NCBI RefSeq assembly: GCF_000787715.1
Contig: NZ_BBPI01000074.1
Span: 1 to 37,931 of the forward strand
Direction of reading: 5' to 3'
DNA length: 37,931 nt
Source: Sphingomonas parapaucimobilis NBRC 15100
Lineage (GTDB): Bacteria > Pseudomonadota > Alphaproteobacteria > Sphingomonadales > Sphingomonadaceae
Under the pieces are notes generated by a model. The model was not told the DNA's origin. It was given only the letters and a program-made list of their open reading frames with translations, and searched no databases. Position 1 is the first letter of the stretch; the number at the start of each line of letters is the position of its first letter. Below are positions 7,852-15,884 of this stretch, in pieces. The translations under genes were made by a program, and so were the position numbers.

Positions 7852-8274
7852 CTATCGCAGGTCCAGAACCAGCGGCTTGCGCACGGGCGGCGGCTGGGAC
7901 GATTTCTCGGTCGGAGCCGGTGTACGACCCTGGGCACGCGTCGCTGCGGGCGTCGGCGTCGCCGCAGGGGCCGGATCGCCCGCCCCCACTCGCCCCGCCT
8001 CGATCTGGTTCAGCCTCTGCTCGACCAGTTGCGCGTCCAGCAGCTTGCGATCCCCCTGCATCGCCGCCACCTGCGCCTCCAGCGCAGCGACACGCTGCTC
8101 CAGCATCTTCACCCGCACCTGATCCTGGGTCTGCGCGACCATGTCCTGGGCGACCTTCTCCTGCCGCGCCCGTTCCTGCGCATCGGCATCGGCGAGCCGG
8201 TCGTCGGCGCGGCTATTCTGTTGGCACGCGGCCAGCGACAAAGTGAGGATCAACAGGGAAGCGGCACGGCGCAT
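7852..8274 (-). CDS. Putative lipoprotein with coiled coil
   Basis: A 140-aa protein. The N-terminus MRRAASLLILTLSLAACQQ is a lipoprotein signal with lipobox LAAC (Cys at about residue 17). It is followed by a charged, heptad-like helix (about residues 25-95; MLEQRVAALEAQVAAMQ) and a Pro/Ala/Thr-rich tail. Predicted to be an anchored periplasmic protein. I recognise no family and assign no function. It converges with the SWIB gene and is separated from exonuclease III by a 128-bp repeat. Confidence 0.8.
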   Translation of the reverse strand: MRRAASLLILTLSLAACQQNSRADDRLADADAQERARQEKVAQDMVAQTQDQVRVKMLEQRVAALEAQVAAMQGDRKLLDAQLVEQRLNQIEAGRVGAGDPAPAATPTPAATRAQGRTPAPTEKSSQPPPVRKPLVLDLR

Positions 8275-8295
8275 GAACGGTCTCTGTTTAGTAAA

Positions 8296-8423
8296 TCCTC
8301 CCCGGCACGGGGAGGTGGCAGGCCAAAGGCCTGACGGAGGGGGGCTTCCCCATGGGATAGCCTATGTCGCGATCCCCCTCCACCACCGCTTCGCGGCGGC
8401 CCCCCTCCCCGTGCCGGGGAGGA
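8296..8423. repeat. 128-bp intergenic repeat with 20-bp terminal inverted repeats (family A, copy 1)
   Basis: Starts TCCTCCCCGGCACGGGGAGG and ends with its exact reverse complement. Each end is also a hairpin by itself, and further palindromes lie inside (GGCCAAAGGCC, CCGCTTCGCGG). It ends four bases before the stop codon of the minus-strand exonuclease gene. Related copies lie at 9592, 23461 and 37869. It has no coding capacity. Confidence 0.85.
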
Positions 8424-8427
8424 ATTA

Positions 8428-9201
8428 TCAATCCTGCAACTTCACCCAGGTCGGGGCGTGGTCACTCGCCTTTTCCCGCCCGCGATAACTCTTGTCGACG
8501 CCTGCATCGACCAGCCGGTCGGCGGCCTGCGGGCTGAGCAGGAGATGGTCGATACGGAAGCCCGCATCGCGCTGCCACGACCCGGCCTGATAGTCCCAGA
8601 AGGTCCACACCCCGCCCTTGGGCGCGCGCGTCCGCAGCGAGTCCGTCCAGCCTTGCGCCAGCAACCGACGATAGGCCTGACGGCTCTCCGGCTGCATCAG
8701 CGCATCGCTCGCCATGGCCGGGACGGAGAAGGTGTCGTCGTCATTCGGGATGACATTGTAATCCCCGGCCAGCACGGCAGGCACTTCCTCGGCCAGCAAT
8801 GCGCGGGCGCGCGCCGCCAGCCGCTCCATCCAGCGCTGCTTATAATCGAATTTCGGCCCCGGCTGCGGATTGCCGTTGGGCAGATAGAGCGAGGCGACGA
8901 CCAGACCATTCACCTCGCATTCGAGATAGCGGCTATGCTCGTCCTCATCCTCGCCAGCCAGCCCGCGCTGCCGCTCGACCGGCTGGGCGCCGCGCGCGAG
9001 CACCGCGACGCCGTTCCAGCTCTTCTGGCCGTGCCAGACCGCGCCGTACCCGGCCGCTTCGATATCCTGGATCGGGAAGGTCTCGTCACTGGCCTTCAAC
9101 TCCTGGAGACAGACGATATCCGCATCGGCCTCCGCCAGATATTCGAGCAGCCGGGGCAGTCGGGCCTTGATCCCGTTGACGTTGTACGTGGTGATCTTCA
9201 C
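8428..9201 (-). CDS. xth: Exodeoxyribonuclease III (AP endonuclease family)
   Basis: A 257-aa Mg-dependent nuclease for base-excision repair, cutting at abasic sites and removing 3' blocks. Active-site blocks are YNVNGIKARLPRLLEYL, the metal-binding Glu in VCLQELKA, AGDYNVIPNDDD, and the C-terminal SDHAPTWVKL with the catalytic Asp-His. The start codon is GTG at 9201, one base from the stop of the Fe-S carrier gene upstream, so the two are likely cotranscribed. Confidence 0.95.
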   Translation of the reverse strand: MKITTYNVNGIKARLPRLLEYLAEADADIVCLQELKASDETFPIQDIEAAGYGAVWHGQKSWNGVAVLARGAQPVERQRGLAGEDEDEHSRYLECEVNGLVVASLYLPNGNPQPGPKFDYKQRWMERLAARARALLAEEVPAVLAGDYNVIPNDDDTFSVPAMASDALMQPESRQAYRRLLAQGWTDSLRTRAPKGGVWTFWDYQAGSWQRDAGFRIDHLLLSPQAADRLVDAGVDKSYRGREKASDHAPTWVKLQD

Positions 9202-9202
9202 G

Positions 9203-9541
9203 TCAGACCGAGAAGCTGGTGCCGCAGCCGCAGCCCGAGGCCGCGTTGGGGTTCTTCACCTGAAACGCCGCGCCGCCCAGCGATTCGACATAATCGACCT
9301 GCGCCCCCCGGACGAGGTCCAGGCTGATGCTGTCGACGACCAGCGTGACGCCATCGGTTCGGGTCACCGCATCATCGTCGGCCGGTGCATCGGCCAGGCC
9401 GAACTTGTACTGGAAGCCCGAACAGCCGCCGCCTTCGACCGACAGACGCAGGATGGCGGGCTTGTTCTGCCGCTCGGCGATCGTCGCGACACGCGCCGCG
9501 GCGGCCGGGGTCAGCGCGATTTCGGAAATGCTGGTGGCCAT
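9203..9541 (-). CDS. erpA: A-type iron-sulfur carrier protein (ErpA-like)
   Basis: A 112-aa HesB/IscA family protein that delivers Fe-S clusters to apoproteins. The three conserved Cys are in GGGCSGFQYKF and at the C-terminal SGCGCGTSFSV. Length and the LTPAAAARV start block fit ErpA or SufA/IscA; ErpA is my preference but the exact subtype cannot be proven by eye. The ATG at 9541 gives the standard N-terminus; the frame extending to 9679 runs through a repeat. It is followed at one base by xth. Confidence 0.88.
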   Translation of the reverse strand: MATSISEIALTPAAAARVATIAERQNKPAILRLSVEGGGCSGFQYKFGLADAPADDDAVTRTDGVTLVVDSISLDLVRGAQVDYVESLGGAAFQVKNPNAASGCGCGTSFSV

Positions 9542-9591
9542 GGGGGTGAGATAGGCGCGAGGAGCGAGTGGGGCAATCCCGATCACGCTAT

Positions 9592-9717
9592 TCCTCCCCT
9601 GCAAGGGGAGGTGGCAGACCGGAGGTCTGACGGAGGGGGGCCTCTCCACGGGATGCCTCTGGCCGCAATCCCCCTCCACCGCTCTTCGAGCGGTCCCCCT
9701 CCCCGTGCCGGGGAGGA
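9592..9717. repeat. Intergenic repeat, family A, copy 2
   Basis: About 126 bp, bounded by TCCTCCCCTGCAAGGGGAGG and CCTCCCCGTGCCGGGGAGGA. Internal hairpins include CAGACCGGAGGTCTG and CCGCTCTTCGAGCGG. It lies between erpA and the M23 peptidase gene, ending 8 bases before the peptidase stop codon. Confidence 0.85.
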
Positions 9718-9724
9718 ATATTTG

Positions 9725-10465
9725 TCAGTCCTGCGCGGCGGGGCCGTCGGAGGAAACCGGGATCTGGTGGATCGCATGATCCTGCGACGCGGTCAGATAA
9801 TCGCCGGTGGTCAGGAAGGGCACGGGATTGACGGCATGGCCGTCCATGCGGACTTCGTAATGAAGGTGAGAGCCGGTCGAACGCCCGGTCGAGCCCATCA
9901 GCGCGATCAGCTGGCCGCGCGTCACGCGGGCGCCATCGGCGACCAGGATCTTCGAAAGGTGGCCGTAACGGGTCGCGATGCCCTTGCCATGGTTGATCTC
10001 GACCATGTTGCCATAGCCGCCCTGCCAGCTGGCATGATCGACGATGCCGTCGGCGGTGGCATAGATCGGGGTGCCGACAGGCCCCGGAATATCGACCCCG
10101 GCATGCATCGCGGCGGTGCCACGGAACGGGTCGGAGCGGATGCCGAAATTGCTGGTGAACTGGAGCTTTTCGACAGGATGGACCGAGGGGATGGCGATGA
10201 CGCCGTTCGGGCGGGCGTCCATCTTCTTCCAGGTCTGGAACAGGGTGCGGAACTGCTGGTCGGTGCGCAGGTCGGCCGAGGCTTCGGCGCTGTTGGCGGG
10301 GATGAACTCGCCCCCGACCGCCTTGGGCGCGCCATGGGCCGGAGCGGCGGCGGGTGCCGAATGGGCCAATGCCATCTGGCCCGACAGGCCGATCGTCAAT
10401 GCAGTGAGGAAAACGGATCGGACGCGCGATGCAATCGATTTACCCGAGAGTGCCAGTTGATTCAT
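9725..10465 (-). CDS. Secreted M23 family metallopeptidase (LytM domain)
   Basis: A 246-aa predicted periplasmic peptidase or LytM-like protein acting on peptidoglycan cross-links or activating amidases. The N-terminus MNQLALSGKSIASRVRS leads into a signal segment ending near MALAHS. The LytM domain (about residues 105-225) keeps the zinc site: HAGVDIPG, and HLHYEVRMDG with the H-x-H pair, so it looks catalytically intact. The ATG at 10465 is preferred over one at 10525 because it places the signal peptide at the end. It lies 87 bases after the DUF455 gene. Confidence 0.9.
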   Translation of the reverse strand: MNQLALSGKSIASRVRSVFLTALTIGLSGQMALAHSAPAAAPAHGAPKAVGGEFIPANSAEASADLRTDQQFRTLFQTWKKMDARPNGVIAIPSVHPVEKLQFTSNFGIRSDPFRGTAAMHAGVDIPGPVGTPIYATADGIVDHASWQGGYGNMVEINHGKGIATRYGHLSKILVADGARVTRGQLIALMGSTGRSTGSHLHYEVRMDGHAVNPVPFLTTGDYLTASQDHAIHQIPVSSDGPAAQD

Positions 10466-10552
10466 CGAACCCCGAACCCTTGTCGCCGAACGATCCCGCA
10501 GTCGGAAAAGCCCGGCTTCGTTCATCCTATGCTGTGTCGCAGCCCCACCGCG

Positions 10553-11377
10553 TTACAGACGGTCAGCTTGTGCCTTTATGGGTTCCTCGTCCGCAAGGGG
10601 CGCATAGAAATCGCGCGTCAGACCGGCTGTATCGCGCGCCGAAACGTTGAACGGTGGCTTAACGACGCCCCGGAAATGGCGGCGGACCAGCATTCGCCAA
10701 TGCTCGGCAGGCTCGATGTCGTGCCCGGCGGCCAGATAGCCGAACCATTTCGCGCCGAATCCGACATGCCGGATCTCGTCGGTATAGATGCGGTTGAGGA
10801 TGCGCGCCGACACCTCGTCGCCCCCGGCTCGAAAGCGTGCGACCGTTTCCGGCGTCACGTCGAGGCCCCTGGCCTCCAGCACCATCGGCACGACCGCCAG
10901 CCGCGCCATGGCGTCATGCGCGGTTTCCTCCGCCGCTTCCCACAGGCCCGCATGGGCGGGCAATTCGCCATACCCAGAACCCAGCGTCTTCAACCGGCGA
11001 TGCAGGACGGCAAAGTGCATCGCCTCATCCGCGCCGACCGAAATCCAGTCGTCGACAAAGGTGCGCGGAAACTGCCCGCCGAAGCGCCCCGCCGCGTCGA
11101 AGGCCAGGTCGATCGCCGCGAACTCGATATGGGCCAGCGCATGGAGCAGCGCGATCCGCCCCTTCTCCGATCCGCCGCGCCCGCGCTTGGGCATACGGTT
11201 GGGCGGCAGCAGCTCGGGTCGATCGGGCCGCCCTGGCGCATCGGGCATCGCGACGTCGAAGTCATGCGCCAACACGCCCCGCCGCCAACCGCGCGCCACC
11301 GCCCGCGCGGCCCGTACCTTGGCCAGCGGATCGCTTTCGCGCAGAACACCTGCGCAGGCTTGCGCGATCGTCGTCAA
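10553..11377 (-). CDS. DUF455 family ferritin-like protein
   Basis: A 274-aa protein of the DUF455 family. It has a ferritin-like four-helix pattern with probable diiron ligands: ALAHIEFAAIDLA (E-x-x-x-D with nearby H), GADEAMHFAVL and YTDEIRHVGFG (E-x-x-H motifs). The physiological reaction is not known for this family; MiaE-like hydroxylation has been suggested only by fold. The start appears to be a TTG at 11377 that overlaps the bcp TGA (TTGA), with no good ATG nearby that keeps the N-terminal block. Part of the glnE-bcp-DUF455 run. Confidence 0.85.
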   Translation of the reverse strand: MTTIAQACAGVLRESDPLAKVRAARAVARGWRRGVLAHDFDVAMPDAPGRPDRPELLPPNRMPKRGRGGSEKGRIALLHALAHIEFAAIDLAFDAAGRFGGQFPRTFVDDWISVGADEAMHFAVLHRRLKTLGSGYGELPAHAGLWEAAEETAHDAMARLAVVPMVLEARGLDVTPETVARFRAGGDEVSARILNRIYTDEIRHVGFGAKWFGYLAAGHDIEPAEHWRMLVRRHFRGVVKPPFNVSARDTAGLTRDFYAPLADEEPIKAQADRL

Positions 11378-11829
11378 AGCGCGCGCGCCGCCTCCAGCAC
11401 GGCCTCGGCATGGCCGGGCACCTTCACCTTGCGCCAGCTCTGCACGAGCGTCCCATCGCGGCCGAACAGGAAGGTCGCCCGCTCGATGCCCATATAGGTC
11501 TTGCCGTAGAGCTTCTTCTCACCCCAGACGCCGAACGCCTCGCAGGCCGCGCCGTCCTCGTCGCTGACCAGTTCGACCGCCAGCGTGTATTTTTCGCTGA
11601 ACTTGCGATGCCTGGCCGGGCTGTCCTTGGAGATGCCGATCACCCGCACGCCAGCGCTCTCAAAATCCCCGGCCAGCGCGGTGAAGTCCTGCGCCTCGCG
11701 CGTGCAGCCGCTGGTGTCGTCCTTGGGATAGAAATAGACGACCAGCGGCCCGGCCAGATCGCCCAGCGCCAGCTTTTCGTCGTTCGCGGTCGTGACCGTC
11801 ACCGCCGGAATTGCATCACCCTGCTGCAT
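11374..11829 (-). CDS. bcp: Thioredoxin-dependent peroxiredoxin, BCP/PrxQ family
   Basis: A 151-aa peroxiredoxin that reduces hydrogen peroxide and organic peroxides. The peroxidatic Cys is C42 in YPKDDTSGCTREAQDF (P-x3-T-x2-C). The usual resolving Cys five residues later is Gln here, so it is probably a 1-Cys type or uses another cysteine such as that in GAACEAFGVWGEK. Of three clustered ATGs (11841, 11835, 11829) I choose 11829, which has GGAG six bases upstream and gives MQQGDAIP. The gene begins inside the glnE 3' end. Confidence 0.92.
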   Translation of the reverse strand: MQQGDAIPAVTVTTANDEKLALGDLAGPLVVYFYPKDDTSGCTREAQDFTALAGDFESAGVRVIGISKDSPARHRKFSEKYTLAVELVSDEDGAACEAFGVWGEKKLYGKTYMGIERATFLFGRDGTLVQSWRKVKVPGHAEAVLEAARAL

Positions 11830-14491
11830 TACCATCTCCATGCCAGACTCGGGCGACCTCCTGCCGTGTCGCCTCCAGCGTGGCAACCACCGTCGCCCAG
11901 TCGGGCAGGCCCATGGCGCGCGCGATCAGCGGGCGGGTCGGCTCGGGCGGCTCCTGCCCGTCGGGCACCAGCAGGCGGAAGGACACCAGCGCGCGGGTCA
12001 GCACGTCATGCGCCCGCGCCATGGACGGCGGCATCAGCTCCTCCGCCACCAGCGCACCGATCGCTTGCCCAAGATCGGGGTCGAAGCCCGCGCGGTGGAT
12101 CAACTGCGCCCGATGCACCGCGAACTCTAGGTCGACCAGCCCGCCGGGCAGCAGCTTGACGTCGAGCGGTCCCTGCGGCGGTTTGTGCCGCGCCATTTCG
12201 GCCCGCATATCGCCCGCCTCGGTCGCGACATCGCGATCGGGTCGGTTGCCATTGAGCACATCCGCAACGATCGCCGCCACCTCCGCCCGCGCGCTTGCCG
12301 AGCCGAAGATCGGCCGGGCGCGGGTCAATGCCATATGCTCCCAGGTCCAGGCGTCTTCGCGTTGATATCGCGCGAAACTCTCGACCGAGACGACCAAAGG
12401 CCCCTGCGTGCCGGACGGCCGCAGCCGCGTGTCGACCGGATAGAGCGGCCCCGCCTGGGTCGGCACCGACAAGGCCGCCGTCACCCGCTGCGCGAGGCGG
12501 TTATAGTAAAGCGTCGCCCCCAAAGGCTTCGCCCCATCGGACTCGCCCGCGAAATCACCAGTGAACAGATAGACGAGGTCGAGGTCCGACGCATGGGTCA
12601 GCGCTGCGCCGCCCATCCGGCCCAGTGCCAGGATCACCAGCTCGCTGCCCGGCACCCGGCCATGCGCCGCGACGAATTCGTCGACCGTCGCCTGCGCCAG
12701 CACATCCACCGCCGCCTCGGCGACGCGCGCATAGCCGCCCGCCACCTCCAGCGGATCGGCCCGCCCCGCGACGATCTGCGCGCCCAGAGCAAAGCGAAGT
12801 TCGCCGACGACGCGGCGGACATGGTCCAGCCGGTCCTGATAATCCTGCCCCGTTTCGCCGCCGCGCATCGCACGTTCCAGCAATGGGACGGCGGGCAACG
12901 GATCGAAGGCGGAGGCGTCGATCAGCCCGTCGAGCAAAGCGGGCCGCCGTGCCAGCTCCGCCGCCAGCGGCGCAGCATGGCTGAGGATCGCTACCGTCAG
13001 GCTGGCCAGGCCCGGCCGCGCCTCCAGCAGGCGGAAGATGTTGATCGCGCTGGTCATCCGCTCGAACAGCGAATCGAGCTTCAGGATCGCGGCATCGGGA
13101 TCGGGAGCCTCCCCCAACGCCTCGACCAAAGTGGGCAGCACCGCGTCCAGTGCCTCGCGCGCCGCCGGGCTGCGCAGCGCGGCATAGTCGCCGCCACGCC
13201 ATGCCGCGATCCGCCGCGCCGCCGCCTCGATATCGTGCAGCCCCGCCGCCGCCAGCCGCTCGTTCAGCAGGACCGGATCATGCGGCAGGCGCGGTCGCTC
13301 ATCGGCATCGAGCGCGTCATAGAAGCGCCCGACCCTTTCGGTGACGGGGGCCAGCATGCCGATCAGCGCCTCGCCATCCGCCAGTCCGTGGAGTTGCGCC
13401 ACCCGGCCCAGCCCTTCGCCCAACGGCAGCTGATGGGTCTGGCGGTCGTCGATCATCTGGACCCGGTGCTCGATCGTGCGCAGCAGGACATAGGCATCGG
13501 TCAGCGCCGCCGCCTGCCCTGCATCGATCCGCCCGGCCTCGGCCAGCGTCGCCAGCGCGTCGCGGGTGGCGGGTGCCCGCAGCGCGGGGTCACGGCCACC
13601 ATGGATCAGCTGGTGGATCTGCGCGAAGAACTCGATCTCGCGAATGCCGCCGCGCCCGCGTTTCAGGTCATAGCCCGGCCCCATCGCCTGCCCCTGCGCA
13701 TGATGATCGCGGATGCGCCGCGTCAGGTCGCGGATCTCGCCGACCGCACCGAAATCGAGCGCGCGCCGCCAGACGAACGGGCGGATCGCGTCGAGGAAAC
13801 GCTGCCCCAGCGCCAGATCTCCCGCCGCCGCCCGCGCCCGGATGAACGCCGCCCGCTCCCACGTCAGCGCCTGGCTCTCATAATAGGCGATCGCCCCCTC
13901 CACGGGAATCGCGATCGGCGTCGCCTCGGGCGAGGGCCGCAGACGCAGGTCGACGCGCAGCACATAGCCATCGCCGTCGCGCGCCTGGAGCAGCTCGACC
14001 ACCCGCTTGCCGATCCGCACCGCCGCATCCTCCGGCTCCTCGCGCAGGCGGCGGGGCAGCGTCAGGGGGTCGAAGATGAGGATCGGGTCGATGTCGGAGG
14101 AATAATTGAGTTCGCGACTGCCCTGCTTGCCCAGCGCGATGGCGGCGAAACCGACCGGCTCGGCACCCGGCGTCCGTTCCTCGATCGCGGCGCGGATCGC
14201 GCGGTCGAGGGATCGGTCGGCGAAATCGGTCAGCCGGTGCGTCACCTCGGTCAGGTCGTAAAGCCCGGACAGGTCGCCCAACGCAACGGTCAGCGCCAGC
14301 GCGCGCCGCTCGCGGCGCAATCGGGTGCCGACCGGCAGATCCTCGGCCGTAGCGGGCGGCGCGAGCAATTCGCCCGCCAGCGCGCCCGCCTCTATGTCCG
14401 GCTCCCGGTCGAGCAGCATCGCCAGAAAGGACGAATGCCGACGTGCGCGGGCGACGGCATCGGGCAAGGCGGACAGGGACAGGCTGCTCAT
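11816..14491 (-). CDS. glnE: Bifunctional glutamine synthetase adenylyltransferase/deadenylase
   Basis: An 891-aa enzyme that adds and removes AMP on glutamine synthetase in response to nitrogen status through PII. Two nucleotidyltransferase domains are visible: the N-terminal one with GKQGSRELNYSSDID (about residue 165), acting in deadenylylation in the family, and the C-terminal one with LGRMGGAALTHASDLDLVYL (about residue 625), acting in adenylylation. The length is slightly below the E. coli enzyme. The stop overlaps the bcp start by 14 bases. Long open frames on the other strand here are shadows of its high-GC codons. Confidence 0.96.
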   Translation of the reverse strand: MSSLSLSALPDAVARARRHSSFLAMLLDREPDIEAGALAGELLAPPATAEDLPVGTRLRRERRALALTVALGDLSGLYDLTEVTHRLTDFADRSLDRAIRAAIEERTPGAEPVGFAAIALGKQGSRELNYSSDIDPILIFDPLTLPRRLREEPEDAAVRIGKRVVELLQARDGDGYVLRVDLRLRPSPEATPIAIPVEGAIAYYESQALTWERAAFIRARAAAGDLALGQRFLDAIRPFVWRRALDFGAVGEIRDLTRRIRDHHAQGQAMGPGYDLKRGRGGIREIEFFAQIHQLIHGGRDPALRAPATRDALATLAEAGRIDAGQAAALTDAYVLLRTIEHRVQMIDDRQTHQLPLGEGLGRVAQLHGLADGEALIGMLAPVTERVGRFYDALDADERPRLPHDPVLLNERLAAAGLHDIEAAARRIAAWRGGDYAALRSPAAREALDAVLPTLVEALGEAPDPDAAILKLDSLFERMTSAINIFRLLEARPGLASLTVAILSHAAPLAAELARRPALLDGLIDASAFDPLPAVPLLERAMRGGETGQDYQDRLDHVRRVVGELRFALGAQIVAGRADPLEVAGGYARVAEAAVDVLAQATVDEFVAAHGRVPGSELVILALGRMGGAALTHASDLDLVYLFTGDFAGESDGAKPLGATLYYNRLAQRVTAALSVPTQAGPLYPVDTRLRPSGTQGPLVVSVESFARYQREDAWTWEHMALTRARPIFGSASARAEVAAIVADVLNGNRPDRDVATEAGDMRAEMARHKPPQGPLDVKLLPGGLVDLEFAVHRAQLIHRAGFDPDLGQAIGALVAEELMPPSMARAHDVLTRALVSFRLLVPDGQEPPEPTRPLIARAMGLPDWATVVATLEATRQEVARVWHGDGNAAG

Positions 14492-14566
14492 ACCCCGCTT
14501 CTACCCTGCGGGTCGTGGCGAAAGAAACACTTTCGATCCAGTTAACAAATGCGCATCAGATGATTT

Positions 14567-14592
14567 GCAACTTGTCAAGCGCTGATCGGTTG
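14567..14592 (+). promoter_or_regulatory. EcfG-type promoter candidate before the NepR-like ORF
   Basis: GCAAC (14567-14571), a 16-base spacer, then GGTTG (14588-14592). The EcfG consensus is GGAAC-N16/17-CGTT, so the -35 has one mismatch and the -10 keeps GTT. It has the same spacing as the better site before nepR. Transcription would start near 14599, making the ORF at 14600 nearly leaderless. Tentative. Confidence 0.35.
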
Positions 14593-14599
14593 TGTTGTC

Positions 14600-14758
14600 A
14601 TGATGAGCACCGAATCTGGAACCCGCGATATCCGTATCGTCCGCGCGCCGCAGCGCACGGACGATATCGGCTGCGCGCTGCGCTCGGCCTATTCCCGGCC
14701 GGTGCGGCTGCCGGATCACTGGGTGCGGTTGCTGGCGCGGCTGGATCGACGGTCCTGA
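14600..14758 (+). CDS. NepR-like small protein (putative second anti-sigma factor)
   Basis: A 52-aa micro-ORF between glnE and the DUF6624 gene. Its core DDIGCALRSAYSRPV, then LPDHWVRLLARLD, lines up with the NepR of this window (KDAGSALRQAYQKTV, then VPAEMLDLLSKLD): shared D-x-G-x-ALR-x-AY-x3-V, a Pro, and LL-x2-LD with the final Asp. It is two residues shorter in the linker. NepR proteins bind EcfG sigma and are sequestered by phosphorylated PhyR. The start may be 14600 or the next codon at 14603. A weak EcfG-like promoter precedes it. Coding status rests on the alignment only. Confidence 0.6.
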   Translation: MMSTESGTRDIRIVRAPQRTDDIGCALRSAYSRPVRLPDHWVRLLARLDRRS

Positions 14759-14762
14759 TCGA

Positions 14763-15770
14763 CTACAACCTTTGGCCGGGCGGGCAGCGTCCGTAGCTTT
14801 TGTCCATTCCGCCGAGATACTCCGCCACAGGCGCAAGACCTACCTCCGCGCGCAATCGATCCACCCTTTTCTCATCTTCCAGCGGCTGGGACACGCGTTT
14901 GCCATTGTCACACATTGCTTGCGTCCCATAACGCTGCTTACCGGTGATCTTCAGCATCACGCGATCATAAAGATAGGCATAGTCCGTCTTGGACACGTCG
15001 CCATTCGTTAGAAGCGGTTCCATCGCGCGCAGCACGGTGAGTTGGAACGCCGGGTCGGCATCCGCATGCTGAACCAGCAGCCAAGCCTCGCCCGCTGCGT
15101 CGTCGCCGACCTCCGATCGTTTGGGCCAGCCCTGCTTTGCAACTATTTGCTTGAGCCATTCGGTGTTCTCATGGTCTTCGACCATCCCAGCCGCCATGAG
15201 ACGCGACCGAATGATGGCGCCGACCGGCTCGGCGACGGCTGGGGGCCTTACCAGGCCGTCCGGCCTCCAATCACCGGCATAGCGCAGCATTTGCTCGCCC
15301 ACCGGACGCGCCATCAGCAGGTCATGAAGCTTGGCCGTCTTCGACGCGCTGATCTGTTTGGCCGCCCCCACCGCCGTCAAATAGGTGTCCGCGATCGGCA
15401 CGGCCGTTTCGAGGGACTGTTGGAAAGCGGAAAAATTTGCCCAATGCGATACATGGGGAGCAGCGCCCACCTGCGAGCAGAGCACATCGTCAACCGGCGC
15501 TTCTTTCAGCAGAGGATCGACGATACCAAGCGCACGCAGTTCGGCCCGCGTTTCTGCCAAACCTTGCGTATAACACGCCATCAACCAGTCCCGGACCTGC
15601 TTGTCCTGCGCCTTTTCCTCGGCAGTCGCGTCCGGGAAGCGCCCCTTCATCCATTTATAATCGCCCGGATCGAAGCGATCACCCTTGATATAGGGCTTCA
15701 GGATCTCCGGAACCGGCGGCGTGGCCGCCGTCAGCAGAAAGGCGGAGAGGATCAAAGAGAGCACGCGCAT
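14763..15770 (-). CDS. Secreted DUF6624-like protein of unknown function
   Basis: A 335-aa protein with a signal peptide (MRVLSLILSAFLLTAATPPVP). The C-terminal half has the blocks I associate with DUF6624: GWPKRSEVGDDAAGEAWLLV with QHADADPAFQ, then YLYDRVMLKITGKQRYGTQ, and a terminal VDRLRAEVGLAPVAEYL. Four cysteines in the mature part may form disulfides. No function is known to me. Base composition is a little less GC-rich than neighbours. The ATG at 15770 puts the signal peptide first; an upstream GTG/ATG at 15785 is less likely. It converges with the NepR-like ORF four bases away. Confidence 0.75.
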   Translation of the reverse strand: MRVLSLILSAFLLTAATPPVPEILKPYIKGDRFDPGDYKWMKGRFPDATAEEKAQDKQVRDWLMACYTQGLAETRAELRALGIVDPLLKEAPVDDVLCSQVGAAPHVSHWANFSAFQQSLETAVPIADTYLTAVGAAKQISASKTAKLHDLLMARPVGEQMLRYAGDWRPDGLVRPPAVAEPVGAIIRSRLMAAGMVEDHENTEWLKQIVAKQGWPKRSEVGDDAAGEAWLLVQHADADPAFQLTVLRAMEPLLTNGDVSKTDYAYLYDRVMLKITGKQRYGTQAMCDNGKRVSQPLEDEKRVDRLRAEVGLAPVAEYLGGMDKSYGRCPPGQRL

Positions 15771-15823
15771 AACCGGATCGGACAAGGTCTCGCAATCACT
15801 GTCAAGCCGAGCAATCCCGCAAT

Positions 15824-15855
15824 AAAAAAGCCGCCCCGATCAGAACCGGGGCGGC
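15824..15855 (-). terminator. Intrinsic terminator of ecfG
   Basis: On the minus strand GCCGCCCCG pairs with CGGGGCGGC over a 9-bp stem with an 8-base loop, followed by TTTTTT. It lies 29 bases after the ecfG stop, before the DUF6624 gene. Confidence 0.85.
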
Positions 15856-15884
15856 AATCTGTTAACGTTCGGAAGTAAAGGCGC

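Noticed and set aside
9167..11497. Long plus-strand open frame of 776 codons
   Set aside because: It is antisense to erpA, the M23 peptidase and DUF455 genes and runs through a repeat. Its composition (His/Arg/Gln-rich) is that of a high-GC shadow frame.
12185..14545. Long plus-strand open frame antisense to glnE
   Set aside because: Arg/Gln/His-rich shadow of glnE with no recognisable domain.
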